From contig BRKX01000018.1 in the NCBI GenBank assembly GCA_026008535.1, positions 20,530,088-20,594,087 on the forward strand: a stretch of DNA of 64,000 nt, read 5' to 3'. The notes beneath the pieces were generated by a model. It worked only from the letters and a program-made list of their open reading frames with translations. It did not search any database and was not told where the DNA came from. The DNA comes from Perilla frutescens (taxonomy: Eukaryota > Streptophyta > Magnoliopsida > Lamiales > Lamiaceae). This document shows positions 12,808 to 25,633 of the stretch, one piece after another (the stretch's first letter is position 1; the number at the start of each line of letters is the position of its first letter). Made by a program: the position numbers and the translations under genes.

Positions 12808-13368
12808 TATGTATAAATTTATCAATTCATAACGCCTAAATTTCTAATTTTAACAAAATAGCATTAAATTAATATAACATAATTTCCAACTAATTAACTG
12901 AATAAGTCATTTAAGTTTTTAAGTATTATATTCTTAGTGCTTAAATTAAATTACATCAACCATGATTTTTTTAATATTTAACCAAAATATAAAGATAAAC
13001 AATAAAAATTAGGAATATTTGGATCAGAACACTTAATTTTAGACTAGCCCTATCGACTATCGGGTTGTCGGGCTATTCGGTTCAATCTATTTCGAGTTAG
13101 AATTTTATGGCCTAATCCTCTTTCGAACTATTCGGGCTTGATTGACATCCTTATATGTGATTAACACTATGTCATATGTAGATTTCAAAATGAAATAATG
13201 AAATTGTAGATGTTAAATTTGTAATCAATTTTTGATTGAGGTTCGAGACATTGATGATCTGTATAAACAAAATAAACAACCTGTGAAACTGAAGATTGTC
13301 AAGGGGTCGACGATCAGACGGACTTCACTAGTCAAGTAAGAAATCATAAACGGAGAATGCTATTACGT

Positions 13369-13370
<2 letters not shown>
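11038..13370. other. Intergenic AT-rich DNA between the lipase and phosphatase genes
   Basis: About 2.3 kb of AT-rich sequence containing the (TA)n tract described separately. I found no long frame, LTR end or conserved domain. The part next to 13370 lies downstream of the minus-strand phosphatase gene. Confidence 0.45.
12756..12797. repeat. (TA)n microsatellite
   Basis: About 21 uninterrupted TA units followed by a T-run. Confidence 0.9.

Positions 13371-13401
<31 letters not shown>
13371..13401. repeat. (GA)n microsatellite abutting the phosphatase stop codon
   Basis: About 15 GA units end one base before the minus-strand stop codon (TAA, 13403-13405). On the transcribed strand this is a (TC)n tract at the start of the 3' UTR. 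Confidence 0.9.
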
Positions 13402-13402
<1 letters not shown>

Positions 13403-13405
<3 letters not shown>

Positions 13406-15600
13406 GAAAATTGAATGAAGCAAGGGTTTGAACATAGTCCATGTATGCAAAACCTCACCGAGAACATCATAAAATACAATAACAACATCGGTTAGTCTCA
13501 GTTGAACGGACATGAATCCTTGTCCATCATAGAAGAATTCCAACCCTTGATCATTGCTTTTATTTACATCTCCCCTCCACGCTTTCGACCCCGCCCCGCT
13601 CGTCAAAAATTGGATCGGGCTGCAACCAATTCATCCCAAAATATATACATATATATATTCAATCTAGAATCCTCTATTTATATTGATTAAAATATATATA
13701 TATATGATAATATAAATGTATTGTACAGTACCTCTTGGTGTCGCTGATGCGTTGAAGACAATGATCGTGTCCGTTCATATATAGGTCAACATTGTTGGCC
13801 TAAAGGTTCATCACAAGATCATAATTAAGACTAATGGTATATGTAAATAGTAATTAAGACCAATGTTAATATGGTCGGCAAAGGCAAAACTACAATTTGT
13901 ATTAATTGTAAGAAAACCCCGCAATTATTTAATAAGTAGCTAATAGGAGACGGTACACTGCACATGCTCGATTGCATATATTTAAGACTTTAAATTATTA
14001 TTCATGTTTGGATCCAAATATAAATAATCTAACGTGTCAATTTTGACTCCATTTAACAATATTTAAGACTGTAAATTATTATCTTAATCTAAGTTTAACA
14101 ATTAAACAATAATTAAAAATTGATAGAGTTTTATTGTTGTTGATTTTTCATCATTACTAAATTATACCTGAAGAATAGGAAGAAGGTGATGTAGAAGCTC
14201 TTGAGTGTCACCATGGTGGCTTACACTTCGGATGGCATGATGACCGACCACTATTTTCCATCTGGCTCTCGATTCCCTCAATGCTGATTCAAGATCCTTT
14301 TTATTTTATTTTGCGCCAACAACAAATGTAAATTAATTAGCATTTAAACAAGGACTACATGATTATATTATTATTACTAGTAGTTAAATGGAAATTGATA
14401 GATAGCATTTCTTGAACAAAAAATAAATTAAAAGAATTGGCAGCATAATATATTATATATAAAAATAAAACTCACTTTGAGTAAGTTGGCAGTGTAGGTT
14501 TTTGGCGGGGACACGCCACGCCAATCGTACACGTGATCCTCTGGATTTGTGAAATACTCCTCCACGAAAGGAGTGGTGTCTACGAAAAAGAATTCTGCAA
14601 ACTCTGCTCAAAATAAATTCAAAAAAACATAAATAATTTTCACAACTAAAATACGTTTTTTTTTTTAAAAAAAAACAATAAAATAAAAAATAAAGTTGGG
14701 TACGTGCGTACCTGCAGCATTGACGATGAAGGACCTCAAGCAAAGCCATCTACTGTCGATTTTTCTAAGTTTTGGACTCAATTGGGCCACCGCATCACCT
14801 CTATAATCATGGTTCCCTAAAACTGCATGGAAAAGTCCAGTGGTCTTTTTCTAGAGAGAGAAGCACGAAATCAACAAAGTGGTACTAGTTTACATATCTC
14901 ACGGGCCCAATTTAATTTTGCTTTTACGAAGAGCCCAATTTAAAATTTGGATGACTTGGTTGTGCAATTAATGAAACTCGAGATTCAAATCTGGGTACTA
15001 CAGTAAGAATATTCCTTTGGGAAAAGAAAACAAAAATGTATCAATATTGAGATTTCATACGACCGGAAAAATAGAGCTAACAAATTAAAGTCCGTTGAAT
15101 GATAGGAATTCTATCCAAGATAACATATTCTCCTTTTTTTTTAAAAAAAAATAGTAGTAGGCAGTAGCAGTAATAGTATACTAACCATTAAACCAGGGCT
15201 TTTGGAGGCTGTTGGCCGTGTAAATATTGGTGAAAGAATCAAGAAAGTTGGGATCATCGACGCCCTTCAACCCATTGTCGTAGAAATTATCACCGGTTGA
15301 TACCACAAAATCTATGTCAACCTCCTCTCCAATTCTTCCCATCTTTCAAAATTAATTAATTATCATTTATGAGCTCTTAATTATGAAATAAAATAAATAT
15401 AATAATAATTGGGGTACCTGAAAAGCAACTTGTGATTGGTTAAAGTCGCCGTTTCTTCCCCAATCTCCGACGACCAAGAAACTGAGCGTTCCGTCATCTT
15501 TTGTGGGCTGTTCAAATCTTTCCAACTCCGCCGAAATCTTGCAACTTAATATTAAACTCACCACCGCTAACACAACCACACTTTTCTTGTAACTCCCCAT
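13403..15600 (-). CDS. Purple acid phosphatase, PAP3/PAP8/PAP17-like (7 exons, one apparent frameshift)
   Basis: Minus-strand exons are 15418-15600, 15186-15342, 14712-14823, 14476-14603, 14168-14296, 13732-13799 and 13403-13619, all with GT-AG borders. The predicted length is about 330 residues, normal for low-molecular-weight plant PAPs. It starts with a signal peptide (MGSYKKSVVVLAVVSLILS), so secretion is expected. Dimetal ligands are visible as VVGDWG, STGDNFYDNG, GNHDYRGD, VVGHH and NGHDHC, and the C-terminal motif QFLTSGAGSKAWRGD is present. These enzymes hydrolyse phosphate monoesters at acidic pH. In exon 3 the sense strand has six A residues where the family frame needs five (plus-strand T-run 14760-14765). 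The next codons become out of frame and a stop follows in CAGTAG. The cause may be a real mutation or a homopolymer sequencing error. Confidence 0.8.
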
Positions 15601-16967
15601 CTCTCTCTCTCAGATCAAGCTCGTTCGAAGAGAGAACCGATAAACCAGATAAAAAAAATAAGAAGAAAAAAAAAAAGTTAGGAACTGTGAGGCGAATATT
15701 TTGGTTTATGGGACCAGTTGTCACATATTTATATATAGGAATCTTTTATTTAACCAATTTATCTTAGGATTATTAGCTGCTTAATAAGTATATGATCTTA
15801 AGGTATCTTAGAGTAGCATTCAGATTTTTAATGATAAATTTGTTTTTAGTGGATAGACACATAAATTTGATTGTGTTTAAGATTAGTGGCAGTTATTAAT
15901 TGTTGGGATCGGATTGGATGGAATTATGCGAATATGCGGATGGAATCTCCAATGGGAAGAAGCCAAAAATCGACCTATTATTTGATTGGGGGAAGATTTA
16001 TCGGATATACCACAATAATATTATTTCAGGTTACAGGGTCTTCACTCGATTATATAAAATTTTTTTTGAAAAAAACTTAAATATGTCAGGATATGATTGG
16101 ACAGGCAGAGGCTGCTAGGATTATAGATTTATAGATATTATTTTATTTTTTAAATATAATATTTACATTTTTTTTGGAAATATAATATCTGCAGTTACTT
16201 TGGCTTTGAAAAGGTTCGCTCGATGGTGCATCCGGATGCAATGGATACCATTCGTCGATGGTCGACACGTGACATATTTTTTTTATTTTTTTTAAATCGC
16301 CAATACTATTGTTTGGTGGTTAACTTAAAGAATACCCTAGTAAATTGGAGCCCACATTTGAAAAGGTACAAAAAAAAATCCAAAAAGTCAAAAAGTATGC
16401 AGATTTCCTGCGAATCGATGGAGTGTCAAGTTATCGTCTAGTTCTATCGGATGACCTGTTTTGAAGCCGATACTTGAGTAAACTTAATCGGTGAAGATTT
16501 GCAAATATGTTAATGGAATACCAAATGATTCCATATGATCGACCGAGTTTATACGTGATTAATTTACAGTATCAAGGGGGTTCGTTTCTAACTGTTGTGA
16601 TGATATGTAAAATTGCAAAAACCGAGGCGTTGAGGGATGTAATAAAAGGAAGTAAAAGAGGCGTCACTTCGCTTCATTTTGGCATCGGCTGGTTTTTAAG
16701 ATTTGAGAAGCGGAAAAAACAGGGGAAGAGGAGGCTTGCAGGCGGCGTCTCTCAACTAGGTTGGAATCACCGTGACGGTTGAACGAATCGCTGGTGAAGA
16801 CCTCTATTTTGATGTTATAAATATGTGTGAACCCTTTTTTTATGCATTTTTAAGTTTATGTTCTTTGTTGTTTGAACGTTAAACTTTTTTTTTATACGTA
16901 TTTTGGTTGTGTGTACAGTGGGTGGTAATTTTTTGTTGGAATTTCCTCCCGATTTTCTATCGCCGAT
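15601..16967. other. Intergenic DNA and probable 5' region of the DUF1985-Ulp1 gene
   Basis: 15601-15750 should hold the 5' UTR and promoter of the phosphatase, with a TATATATA stretch near 15728. Several short overlapping plus-strand frames between 15871 and 16118 have no recognisable family. 16600-16967 is more GC-rich and ends in a possible first exon. No LTR or terminal inverted repeat was identified. Confidence 0.35.
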
Positions 16968-18928
16968 GACCATCTTCAACTTCTCCGGCAAATGGCGGGG
17001 CAGCGCCGAGTCTTGGCGGGTCCCGGACGAGGTAATCTGAGACCCTTCTCTCTGCATATGGTTTGGTTGTTTTTTTTTACATTATTTTCATAAAGGTTCT
17101 TAGCTAGGGTTTTGTTAGTTATAGCTCTATTTATATGATTATATGTATATGATCTGCAGTGGGAGAGATATTGTTTGTGGTTGTTTACGGGGTTGTATTG
17201 CTTTATGATTTGTTGTCTGAAGCTAGGTAGAGAGCTTTATGCATTGTCTTTTGCATTTATTTGGATTTATTTTGAGTAATATTTTTTGTTATTTCTCTTT
17301 TTGGTGTTATAGGAGCCCTCGTCTCTGTTAGATGCTGCCTTGGCTGGCTTACAAAAGTTAGAAAACATTTAGGGCGTGAGAACTTCGTCTGTCTGAAAAA
17401 CTCTTGCTTTGGACACTTGTTCGACATAGCAGATATGCAATTTCAAGGGAAACTCTTCCATATTCTTATCCGCAATCACTTAATTACCGAGATAGAAACC
17501 CGACTGTGTTTTAATCTGAATGGTAGAATCCATGAATTCGGTCCAGTGGAGCATGCTCTAATGGCTGGTTTGAAATTCAGCGGCATGTACGAGCCGCCTC
17601 AGTTCTTGACCATTCACAATCTCTTATTTACCAATCACCGCAGCCTAAAGTTTCTGGAAATCTCGACTGCCTTTAAAAGAGAATGCGAGAAGACCGGTGG
17701 CCGCTCTCTCATCTCGTTGAAATTAGCATTTCTATTCATTCTCTATGCGGTTGTATTGCCGCGCACTCGAAAGGAAAAGAATATCGAGATGAAATTCATG
17801 CACATTGTTGATGATTTACAGAAATTTGAAGAATATCCATGGGGGCGGGTCTCTTACGATTACCTTGTTGTAGCCACTCATTCCTGACGTGGAGTGATTG
17901 ATAATCTGATCAGACAGCGCAAGAAGATGGCGTACCATGCATATGGGTTTGTTCTTACTTTGCAGACTTGGGCATACAAATTCATGTCTGATTTAGCAAG
18001 GGATTGTGCTGGTCATGTGAAGGGCAATATGAGGCGGTTTCCTAGAATGCTGCGGTGGAATGTGGATGAATATTATCAGTATGATTATTTGATGGGTTAT
18101 TTCGCTCCCCGGTTTGGTGATCGTTTGGTTAGTTGTCATTCAGTTCTGTCATTTTTACTCTCTAATTGTTAGATATTGGTTGAATGTTCACTGATTGATA
18201 TTGAATCTTCTTTATTTATTGATAGGGGATGGTGAGTCCCTCGCCGCAGTAGTGGCAACATTTACAGCGCTTGGGCCTGCAGGAGAGACACTTCTCGCCG
18301 CCCAAAGTCTATGTGAAGCCTCCGCCGAAGCGGAAATCTGTTGAACCATCAGCAGGTTATCCAATTAAGAAGCCTAAAGTTGCACCAGATTTCCTTAAAG
18401 ACAGGCTTTGATCGGCTGCAGACAAGGAGAAGACCGTGCCTGTTGTTTCGACTGCGGAGTTTATGAGCGAGGCAGTGAAGAAGCGAGCCCATGACAGCCC
18501 CGCTGAGGAGTCACTGAGTAATGTGAGTATTATATATTGGTTAGTTGTTGGTATGGAAATTAATAATCCAACCACAATGTTTGTGTATGATTACAGATTA
18601 CCCTGCATGACATCGATGCACAAATTAAAGGATTCGCACATAGATTTGATGGCCGTGAGGCTTTGATGCGGCGTTGCAAGTGTTGGATAAAGAAGGTTGC
18701 TGGAGAAGTGCCTGTTGATGTAGAGGTTGTAGTTGGTGGTGAATGTGATGAAGAGGCAGTAGCCTGAGGTAAGTTTGAGGGAGAGAAAGGTTGTGGTGAT
18801 GAAAAGGGTTCGGTTGATATGGGTTGTGTGGAAGAATTGCTTAAAGAAGTGTTTGAAGACGCGGATAGGTGTGATTTCTTTGCTGTGGGTGAAGGACAAG
18901 ATGGTGGAGAAGTTGTTATGGTTGGGGA
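16968..18928 (+). pseudogene. DUF1985-Ulp1 protease gene, 5' part (interrupted by Copia insertion)
   Basis: A short possible first exon at 16968 (MTIFNFSGKWRGSAESW) ends at a GT donor. The DUF1985 domain runs from about 17325 to 18135, with SCFGHLFDIADMQFQGKLFH, then FGPVEHALMAGLKF and later WAYKFMSDL. An exon from 18226 is rich in Pro and Lys (PPPKRKS), and a further exon starts near 18597 (ITLHDIDAQIKGFAHRFDG) and continues to 18928. In-frame stops are TGA 17885-17887, TAG 18250-18252, TGA 18409-18411 and TGA 18765-18767. Each is one C-to-T step from a Gln or Arg codon. The frame at 18928 resumes exactly at 37020 beyond the retrotransposon. DUF1985 with Ulp1 is a plant family often carried by Mutator-like transposons. 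Confidence 0.75.
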
Positions 18929-20348
18929 TGTTGGTTTTGTATACTAGAAGACTTGTCTTTTGTATACTTTATTGATAATGGTTTTATGATGATATAGAAT
19001 GAATACTATTGCAGTCACTGTTTGCATTTAAATTGTTATATTTACATGCATGTTCACTATACTTACATTGTAGATGATATGGTGTGGGTAAACACACGGT
19101 TAGATCATATCATCAGTTTCTTGTAATGTATTAAAAGGCTCACGGTCTAGATGGCACTGAACCTGCTATCGGTACGCCGTAGAATAATCTGATAGTTAGT
19201 TTATCTTGACTAACTGATTATTCTAATACACGGGCAAGTGTATTGAGGTGGATCTACTTAGGATTCTATTCTCTATTCTGACCTTAAATGAGAGAATAAG
19301 AATCCACAGAGTTCGGGTTCTTAACCCCTATATATTGGCGGACATATACGTGTAGTGATTGCAGCTTTGATTTATCAAAGGGTGAGATCCTTTCATAGGA
19401 TCAATAATCTCGATATCTTGGGTTGTGACATTTACACTTATGATGGGTCATGCAATATGTAGGGGCACCGTGTCCTGGTGCGCCAGGTTGATGGTGTCCC
19501 CTTGAGGAAATGCAAGTTCATGCTGAAACCCTGCAGGTGGAATTTATTCCGTGCATGAGTAAAGCTTGTGTGGTACTACTCAAGGATAAGATATTAATTA
19601 ATTATAGCTGTCAGAAGCTTACATAATTAATTAATGGGCATTATATCTTAAACACGGGGAATGGCTGAACTAAAGGAGAAATCATATTCAGAAATATGTA
19701 TTAAATTGGTAGGTCAGTATTATTTCTTTAGTGGAATAAAAATAATACTTAATTTATTTAATAATATCCTAAGTTTATTGGATATTGGAAATTAAATAAA
19801 TTAGCAGGCCAATTTAATATTCTTCTAGATCCCTGTTGTAGCCCAATATGACTTTAATGGACTGGAGATAGAAAAAGAGATAGAGGCCCAAACCCAGTAG
19901 GTTTGGGACACTGAAATTTCGCCCACCCCCTTATATATAAGAGAGTGGGGGACGAAATTTTAAGCATATAGATCAGCTCCTCTTGTGTTCTCTTTATCTC
20001 CACAGATTCCATACCGATCTAGTAGATTTCAGCCCACCCTGAAACTAGATTCAGTCCGGGAATACAACAGAAGATCAAGGAGTGGAATATCACAGTAGGC
20101 GCCGATCATCATCATACACAACAACAAGATTAGACCTTTAATCTTGTCCTCCACCCGTCGTTTGATTTGTAAGTCATTTTTCGATTCTATATTTCTGCTT
20201 TAGTAGAATCGTTTAAACCGGATTTGCATGTTAATTAAACTCGGTTAATTAAAACATATGAGATGCATGAATTTATGATCTACATGACATTAGGATTAAT
20301 GAACATCCAATTAGATCCTGCGGTGGTTTAATTGGAAAAACCCCAACA
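18929..20348 (+). repeat. 5' LTR of the outer Copia element
   Basis: It begins TGTTGGTTTTGTATACTA and ends CCCCAACA, about 1420 bp. It matches the split 3' LTR closely, apart from about 210 bp (roughly 19350-19559) missing from the 3' copy. A TATA box TTATATATAA at 19931-19940 sits between C-rich and G-rich arms (CCCACCCCC, then GTGGGGG), inside an imperfect palindrome that is more extended in the 3' copy. Confidence 0.9.
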
Positions 20349-20350
20349 AC

Positions 20351-20362
20351 TGGTATCAGAGC
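20351..20362 (+). other. Primer binding site of the outer Copia (initiator tRNA-Met type)
   Basis: TGGTATCAGAGC lies two bases after the 5' LTR. It is complementary to the 3' end of plant initiator tRNA-Met, the usual primer for Copia minus-strand synthesis. Confidence 0.9.
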
Positions 20363-21450
20363 GGGTTTAATTTATGTTGGATGTATGATGGGCCGTATGC
20401 CGGTTTGGCTACGTGATTTTAATCCATGAGAAAATCCATGGATTAGGTCTAGGTTTTATTTTATGTTGTTTTAATGTAATAGAAATAAAACTGTTAGACC
20501 AAGTCATTGAGTTGTAATTTTATTCTAGATATATTAGTTTTTTCCTTTAAGGAATAGATATTCTATATTGAATAAAGTTTGAAGATCAACTCAAAGAAGG
20601 AGAGTAGTACAACTCAAGAATGGAAGGTTCACCGGTTCACGTCCCGAAAAACCTAAATGGAGCTAGGATTTTCGGCGAGGCGCGGTGAAGGGGGCGGCGG
20701 CCAAGCCTGTTTCCGGAGCTGACTTTTCAATTTTATCTCATTCAGCAACATGAGATATAAGTCATGATAGTTGGTTTTTATTATTATTGCTTATTATGTT
20801 ATTTGAAGCATGCAATGGTGTTTTATCATTTTATGTGATGTTTGCATGTTTTACAATGGGATAAAATGAAACCTCAATCTTAAATAACTAAGTGGGAGAG
20901 ATTCATATCAAAGTATGTAGAAATCTCAAACGGTTTCCATTAATCTGGTTTAATTGAGATGTGATAGACATGTAAGTTGACAATAGGTCTTCCTCCATAA
21001 CGGATGTGTTATATCACTGTTATCTCTAGAAATTAAACTTCTTTATCAAGATAGCTGTAGAACACTACTAGAACAAACTAACTCCTCCAACTGGAGCAGA
21101 GAATTCAAAATAGTGGATTTGGTGCTAAGATGATGGTGTTCACACTTAGGTGTAATTTATTAATAAACGTCCACACTAACGTGGCTTATTAATTAGAAGG
21201 TTACACGACCGTGGTTATTTCCGACTATTAATTTACTTGTCATAAGGAAATTTGACTGGAGGTAAATTAAAGGTGGTTTTACCTGTTTAAGGATGAATTT
21301 TATAAACGTCCACACTAACGTGGCTTATAAAAAACATTTTTAAAATGTCGGTGGATTACATATAATTTTTTTTAGGTATACGATTATATGTGAGTATCCT
21401 AAAGTTTGTGACTGTACTGCATGTTTACTTTTCAGTTATTCTATATCATC
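20363..21450 (+). other. Untranslated leader of the outer Copia with a repeated hairpin motif
   Basis: About 1.1 kb of non-coding leader. A 23-bp direct repeat AACGTCCACACTAACGTGG(CTTA) occurs at about 21168 and 21303. Each copy contains the short inverted repeat CCAC/GTGG, and a related GACCGTGG lies between them near 21208. A packaging or dimerisation role is possible by position but is not shown. Confidence 0.4.
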
Positions 21451-24400
21451 ATGGCACTCTCCAACCTGTCCACTATTCTCAAAGAAAACAAGTTAATCGG
21501 TGAAAATTACAATGACTGGATTCGAAACCTTAATCTTGTTCTCACTACGGAAGGACACAAATTCGTACTTGAAGGAGTATGTCCTCAGAAGCCAGATGAG
21601 GGTTCTGACGAAGCCCAAAAGGTTGCATATGATAAGTGGGTTAGGTCCAATGAGATTGCGCGCTGTTACATTCTGGCATCCATGTCGAATGTGTTGCAAC
21701 ATCAGCATGAACCTATGAAAACCGCTTATGATATCATGTACAACCTTAGGCAGCTCTTCGGTCATCAGAACCGCTCGGCACGCCATTTGGCAATGAAGAA
21801 GCTAATGGATGCGAGAATGTCTGACTCCACACCTGTTAGGGATCACGTTCTCACGATGATGGGGTATCTGGCTGAGATCGAGACTTTGGGTGGAGAGCTA
21901 GATGGTAATTCTCAAATCGACATTGTTCTTCATAGCCTGTCCTCGAGGTTTGAGCAGTTCAGGCTGAACTTTAACATGATTAAAAGGGATGTTAGCCTGA
22001 CTGAACTGCTCATGGATCTTCAGGCGGCTGAGTTACTTCAAAAAGGAAATCCGGAGGCACACCTAGCTGAAAATAGGGCGTCTTCTTCCGGTACTAAAAG
22101 GAAGAAGAAGAACGCACCCAAGAAAGCTGCAGAGGGGGCGCCTAAGGTGAAGAAGTCTAAGACTAAGATTCCTCCTGAGGAATTTAAGTCAAAGATAAAG
22201 TGTTTCAAGTGGGGCCAGCCAGGTCACTGGAAGGCGGATTGTCCTAACAAGAAGAAGAAAAAGGGTACGTTTCAATCTCTCGTTGTTGAAACATGTTTAG
22301 CTACTTGTTCTACTCAGTCATGGGTAGTAGATACTGGAGCTACTGATCATGTTTGCATGTCTTTACAGGGGTTCCTGACAAAAAGACAGCTGAGTGATGG
22401 AGAGATTTCAGTCTACATGGGCAATGCTACGAAAGTGGCGGCAGTTGCAGTGAGAGACGTAACCTTATCTTTTAGTAGTGGTAGGATATTAGTTTTAAAG
22501 GATTGTCTTTATGTGCCTGGTTTTAGGCGAAACTTGATTTCAGTTTCTAAACTTTTTATGGATGGATATTCTATTTCTTTTGATAACAAGGTTGTTATCC
22601 TTAGTGATAAACGTTTTATCTATTCTGGCACATTGGATGGATATCTTTATTTACTTAATCCTATGCAAAACACTACGCAAATGCATTTACTGAATACATC
22701 GGTCATAAACCTTAACAAACGAAAAGAACCTTCAGAAATGAATCAAACCTATCTTTGGCATCTTAGGCTCGGCTATATTAACCTTAAACGGATACAAAGA
22801 CTAGTAAACGATGGGCCCTTGTCTTCATTGGTCCTAGAATCGTTCCCTTTGTGTGAATCCTATTTGGAAGGTAAAATGACCAAGCGACCCTTTAAGGATA
22901 AAGGGAATAGATCTGAAGAGGTACTAGATTTGATTCACTCTGACTTATGTGGCCTTATGTCAGTTCAGACTCGAGGAGGGTACGAGTATTTCATCACGTT
23001 CATTGATGATTACTCAAGGTATGGATACATATACCTGTTACGCCGCAAGTCAGAATCCTTTGAGACTTTCAAAGAATTCAGAGCGGAAGTGGAAAAACGT
23101 ACAGGTAAAAGTATCAAATCACTACGGTCTGATCGTGGTGGTGAGTACCTCTCAAATGAATTTAGGGACTACTTAGCAGAGAATGGGATTACATCCCAGT
23201 TGACTGCGCCGGGAACACCACAGCAGAACGGCGTGGCGGAGAGAAGGAACAGAACATTGTTAGAGATGGTTAGATCGATGATGAGCTATTCAGATCTGCC
23301 TATTTCATTCTGGAGATATGCTCTGGAAACGGCAGGCTATATTCTAAATGTGGTTCCATCAAAATCAGTCCCATCTACGTCCACAGAACTTTGGACTGGA
23401 CGAAAGCCCAGTCTTGGACATTTTCGGATTTAGGGCAGTCCAGCACATGTGCTGGATAAGGAAGCTGATAAGCTGGCACCACATACGGATGTTAGACTAT
23501 TTGTTGGATATCCAAAAGGAACGAAAGGTGGTTTATTTAATAGTCCTAAGGATCAGAAGATCACTGTGAGTACCAATGCTCGATTCTTAGAGGAAGACTA
23601 TGTAATAAATCACAAGCCAAGAAGTGAGATAGTACTCGAGGAACTACGAGGGGAAAATTCGAATCTGACACCAATAGTACAAGAAGAGGAACCACAAATT
23701 ACTGCACAACGTGTCATAGAAGTACATGAACTGCCTCGTCGCAGTGGGAGGGTTGTACGCCAACCTGACAGATTCATTGGTTTGGGTGAATCTTCGGATT
23801 TCCTTGAAGGACTAAATGAATTGGATCCCAGGACCTACGACGAAGCAATCCAAGATAAAGATGCAGACTCTTGGAAAATTGCAATGGAGTCTGAGATTGG
23901 ATCTATGAATCACAATCAAGTCTGGGAGCTTGTAGAACCACAAGATGGGGTAAAACCCATTGGGTGTAAGTGGATTTACAAACGCAAGAGAGGAGCTGAC
24001 GGAAAGGTTGAAACCTTCAAGGCAAGATTGGTGGCAAAAGGGTACACTCAGAAAGAAGGGATCGATTATGAGGAAACCTTTTCATCGGTAGCCATGCTTA
24101 AGTCAATCCGGATTCTCTTGTCTATTGCCGCTCATTTGGATTATGAGATTTGGCAGATGGATGTCAAGACGGATTTCCTGAATGGAAGTCTTGAGGAAAA
24201 CATCCACATGAAGCAACCAGAGGGTTTCATTGCTAAAGGCCAAGAGCACTTAGTGTGCAAGCTTAAGAGATCCATTTATGGACTTAAGCAGGTGTCAAGG
24301 TCTTGGAACATCCGGTTTGACGAGGTTATCCAGTCATATGGATTCGTGCAATGTCCGGATGAGAGCTGTGTGTACAAGAAGAGTGACGGAAACGTGGTGG

Positions 24401-25404
24401 CTTTCCTCGTGCTATATGTTGATGATATCTTACTTCTTGGAAACAGTAAGAAAGTATTATCTAACATAAGGGTGTGGTTGTCCAAGCAGTTCGATATGAA
24501 AGATCTGGGAGAAGCTGGACACATCCTTGGCATCAAGATAATTCGAGATCGCCAGAAAAGGATGTTGTGCTTATCTCAGGCGACATATATCGACACAGTG
24601 CTAGCTAGGTTTAACATGCAGGATTCCAAGAAAGGTTTTATACCTTTCAGGTATGGAATTCATCTATCCAAGGATATGTGTCCCCACACACAGGCTGAGA
24701 TAGATGAGATGAAGGGCGTTCCATATGCTTCGGCTGTGGGAATCCTTATGTATGCTATGCTATGCACTAGACCTGATATATGCTATGCAGTCGGCATGGT
24801 AAGCAGATATCAGTCTAACCCTGGACAAGGTCACTGGACTGCGGTTAAAAATATACTCAAGTACCTAAAAAGGACTCGAGATTATATGCTGGTATACCGT
24901 TCTGATAGTCTAGTGCCTTTAGGTTACACGGACTCAGGTTTTCAATCCGATAAAGATCAGAGTAAATCTACCTCAGGCTATGTGTTTACCTTGGGAGGCG
25001 GAGCCATTGCATGAAGGAGCATAAAGCAGAAATGCATTGCGGATTCCACCATGGAGGCCGAATATGTAGCTACCTCTGAGGCTGGAAAAGAGGCCGTCTG
25101 GCTCAACAGCTTCTTGTTGGACTTGAGCGTGGTTCCTGATTTGCCTAAGAGTATCACGGTATATTGTGATAACTCGGGTGCAGTGGCAAATTCGAAGGAA
25201 CCCAGAGCCCATAAGACAAGTAAACACATAGAGAGAAAGTACCATCTTATACGAGAAATCATTAAGAGAGGAGATGTGGCAGTGGTCAAGATTGCATTGG
25301 TGGACAATTTAGCTGATCTATTCACGAAGAGCCTTCCGGCTAAGACCTTCTATGGTCACGTGGAGAAAATGGGAGTGAGATGCAGACCCGGGGTTGCCGT
25401 TTGA
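21451..25404 (+). pseudogene. Copia gag-pol polyprotein of the outer element, broken by two nonsense codons
   Basis: One frame runs from about 21451 (MALSNLSTILKENKL) to 25404. Gag is first, with a zinc knuckle in which the second Cys is Trp (CFKWGQPGHWKADC). Then come protease (SWVVDTGATDH), integrase (LRSDRGGEY, TPQQNGVAERRNRTLL), RT (VLYVDDILLLGN) and RNase H (STMEAEYVATSEAGKE). Two stops interrupt the frame, TAG 23431-23433 and TGA 25012-25014. Both stand where the family has Trp, so both look like G-to-A changes. The integrase HHCC finger has also lost ligands: LGYINL has Tyr for His and CESYLEG has Tyr for Cys. No frameshift was needed to follow the frame. Confidence 0.9.
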
Positions 25405-25480
25405 GATTTTAGTTAGAGTTGGAGAGTTTAGCCAGTTTGTTTTATATTTGAAAGATATGCTTCAAGTATAAGTGGGAGAT

Positions 25481-25490
25481 TGTTGGTTTT
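25481..25490 (+). other. Polypurine tract of the outer Copia
   Basis: AGTGGGAGAT lies immediately before the 3' LTR start, the expected position of the plus-strand primer. Confidence 0.75.
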
Positions 25491-25633
25491 GTATACTAAA
25501 AGACTTGTCTTTTGTATACTTTATTGATAATGGTTTTATGATGATATAGAATGAATACTATTGCAATCACTGTTTGCATTTAAATTGTTATATTTACATG
25601 CATGTTCACTATACTTACATTGTAGATGATATG
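25491..25633 (+). repeat. 3' LTR of the outer Copia, left piece
   Basis: The first 143 bp of the 3' LTR, nearly identical to 18929 onwards. It ends with target duplication ATATG (25629-25633) at the insertion point of the Athila-like element. Confidence 0.9.

Noticed and set aside
15871..16118. Two overlapping plus-strand frames of about 70 codons
   Set aside because: No family resemblance, overlapping in two frames, AT-rich context. Probably chance.
23348..25325. Alternative-frame ORFs within the Copia pol region
   Set aside because: All conserved pol motifs lie in one frame, so these are shadows.
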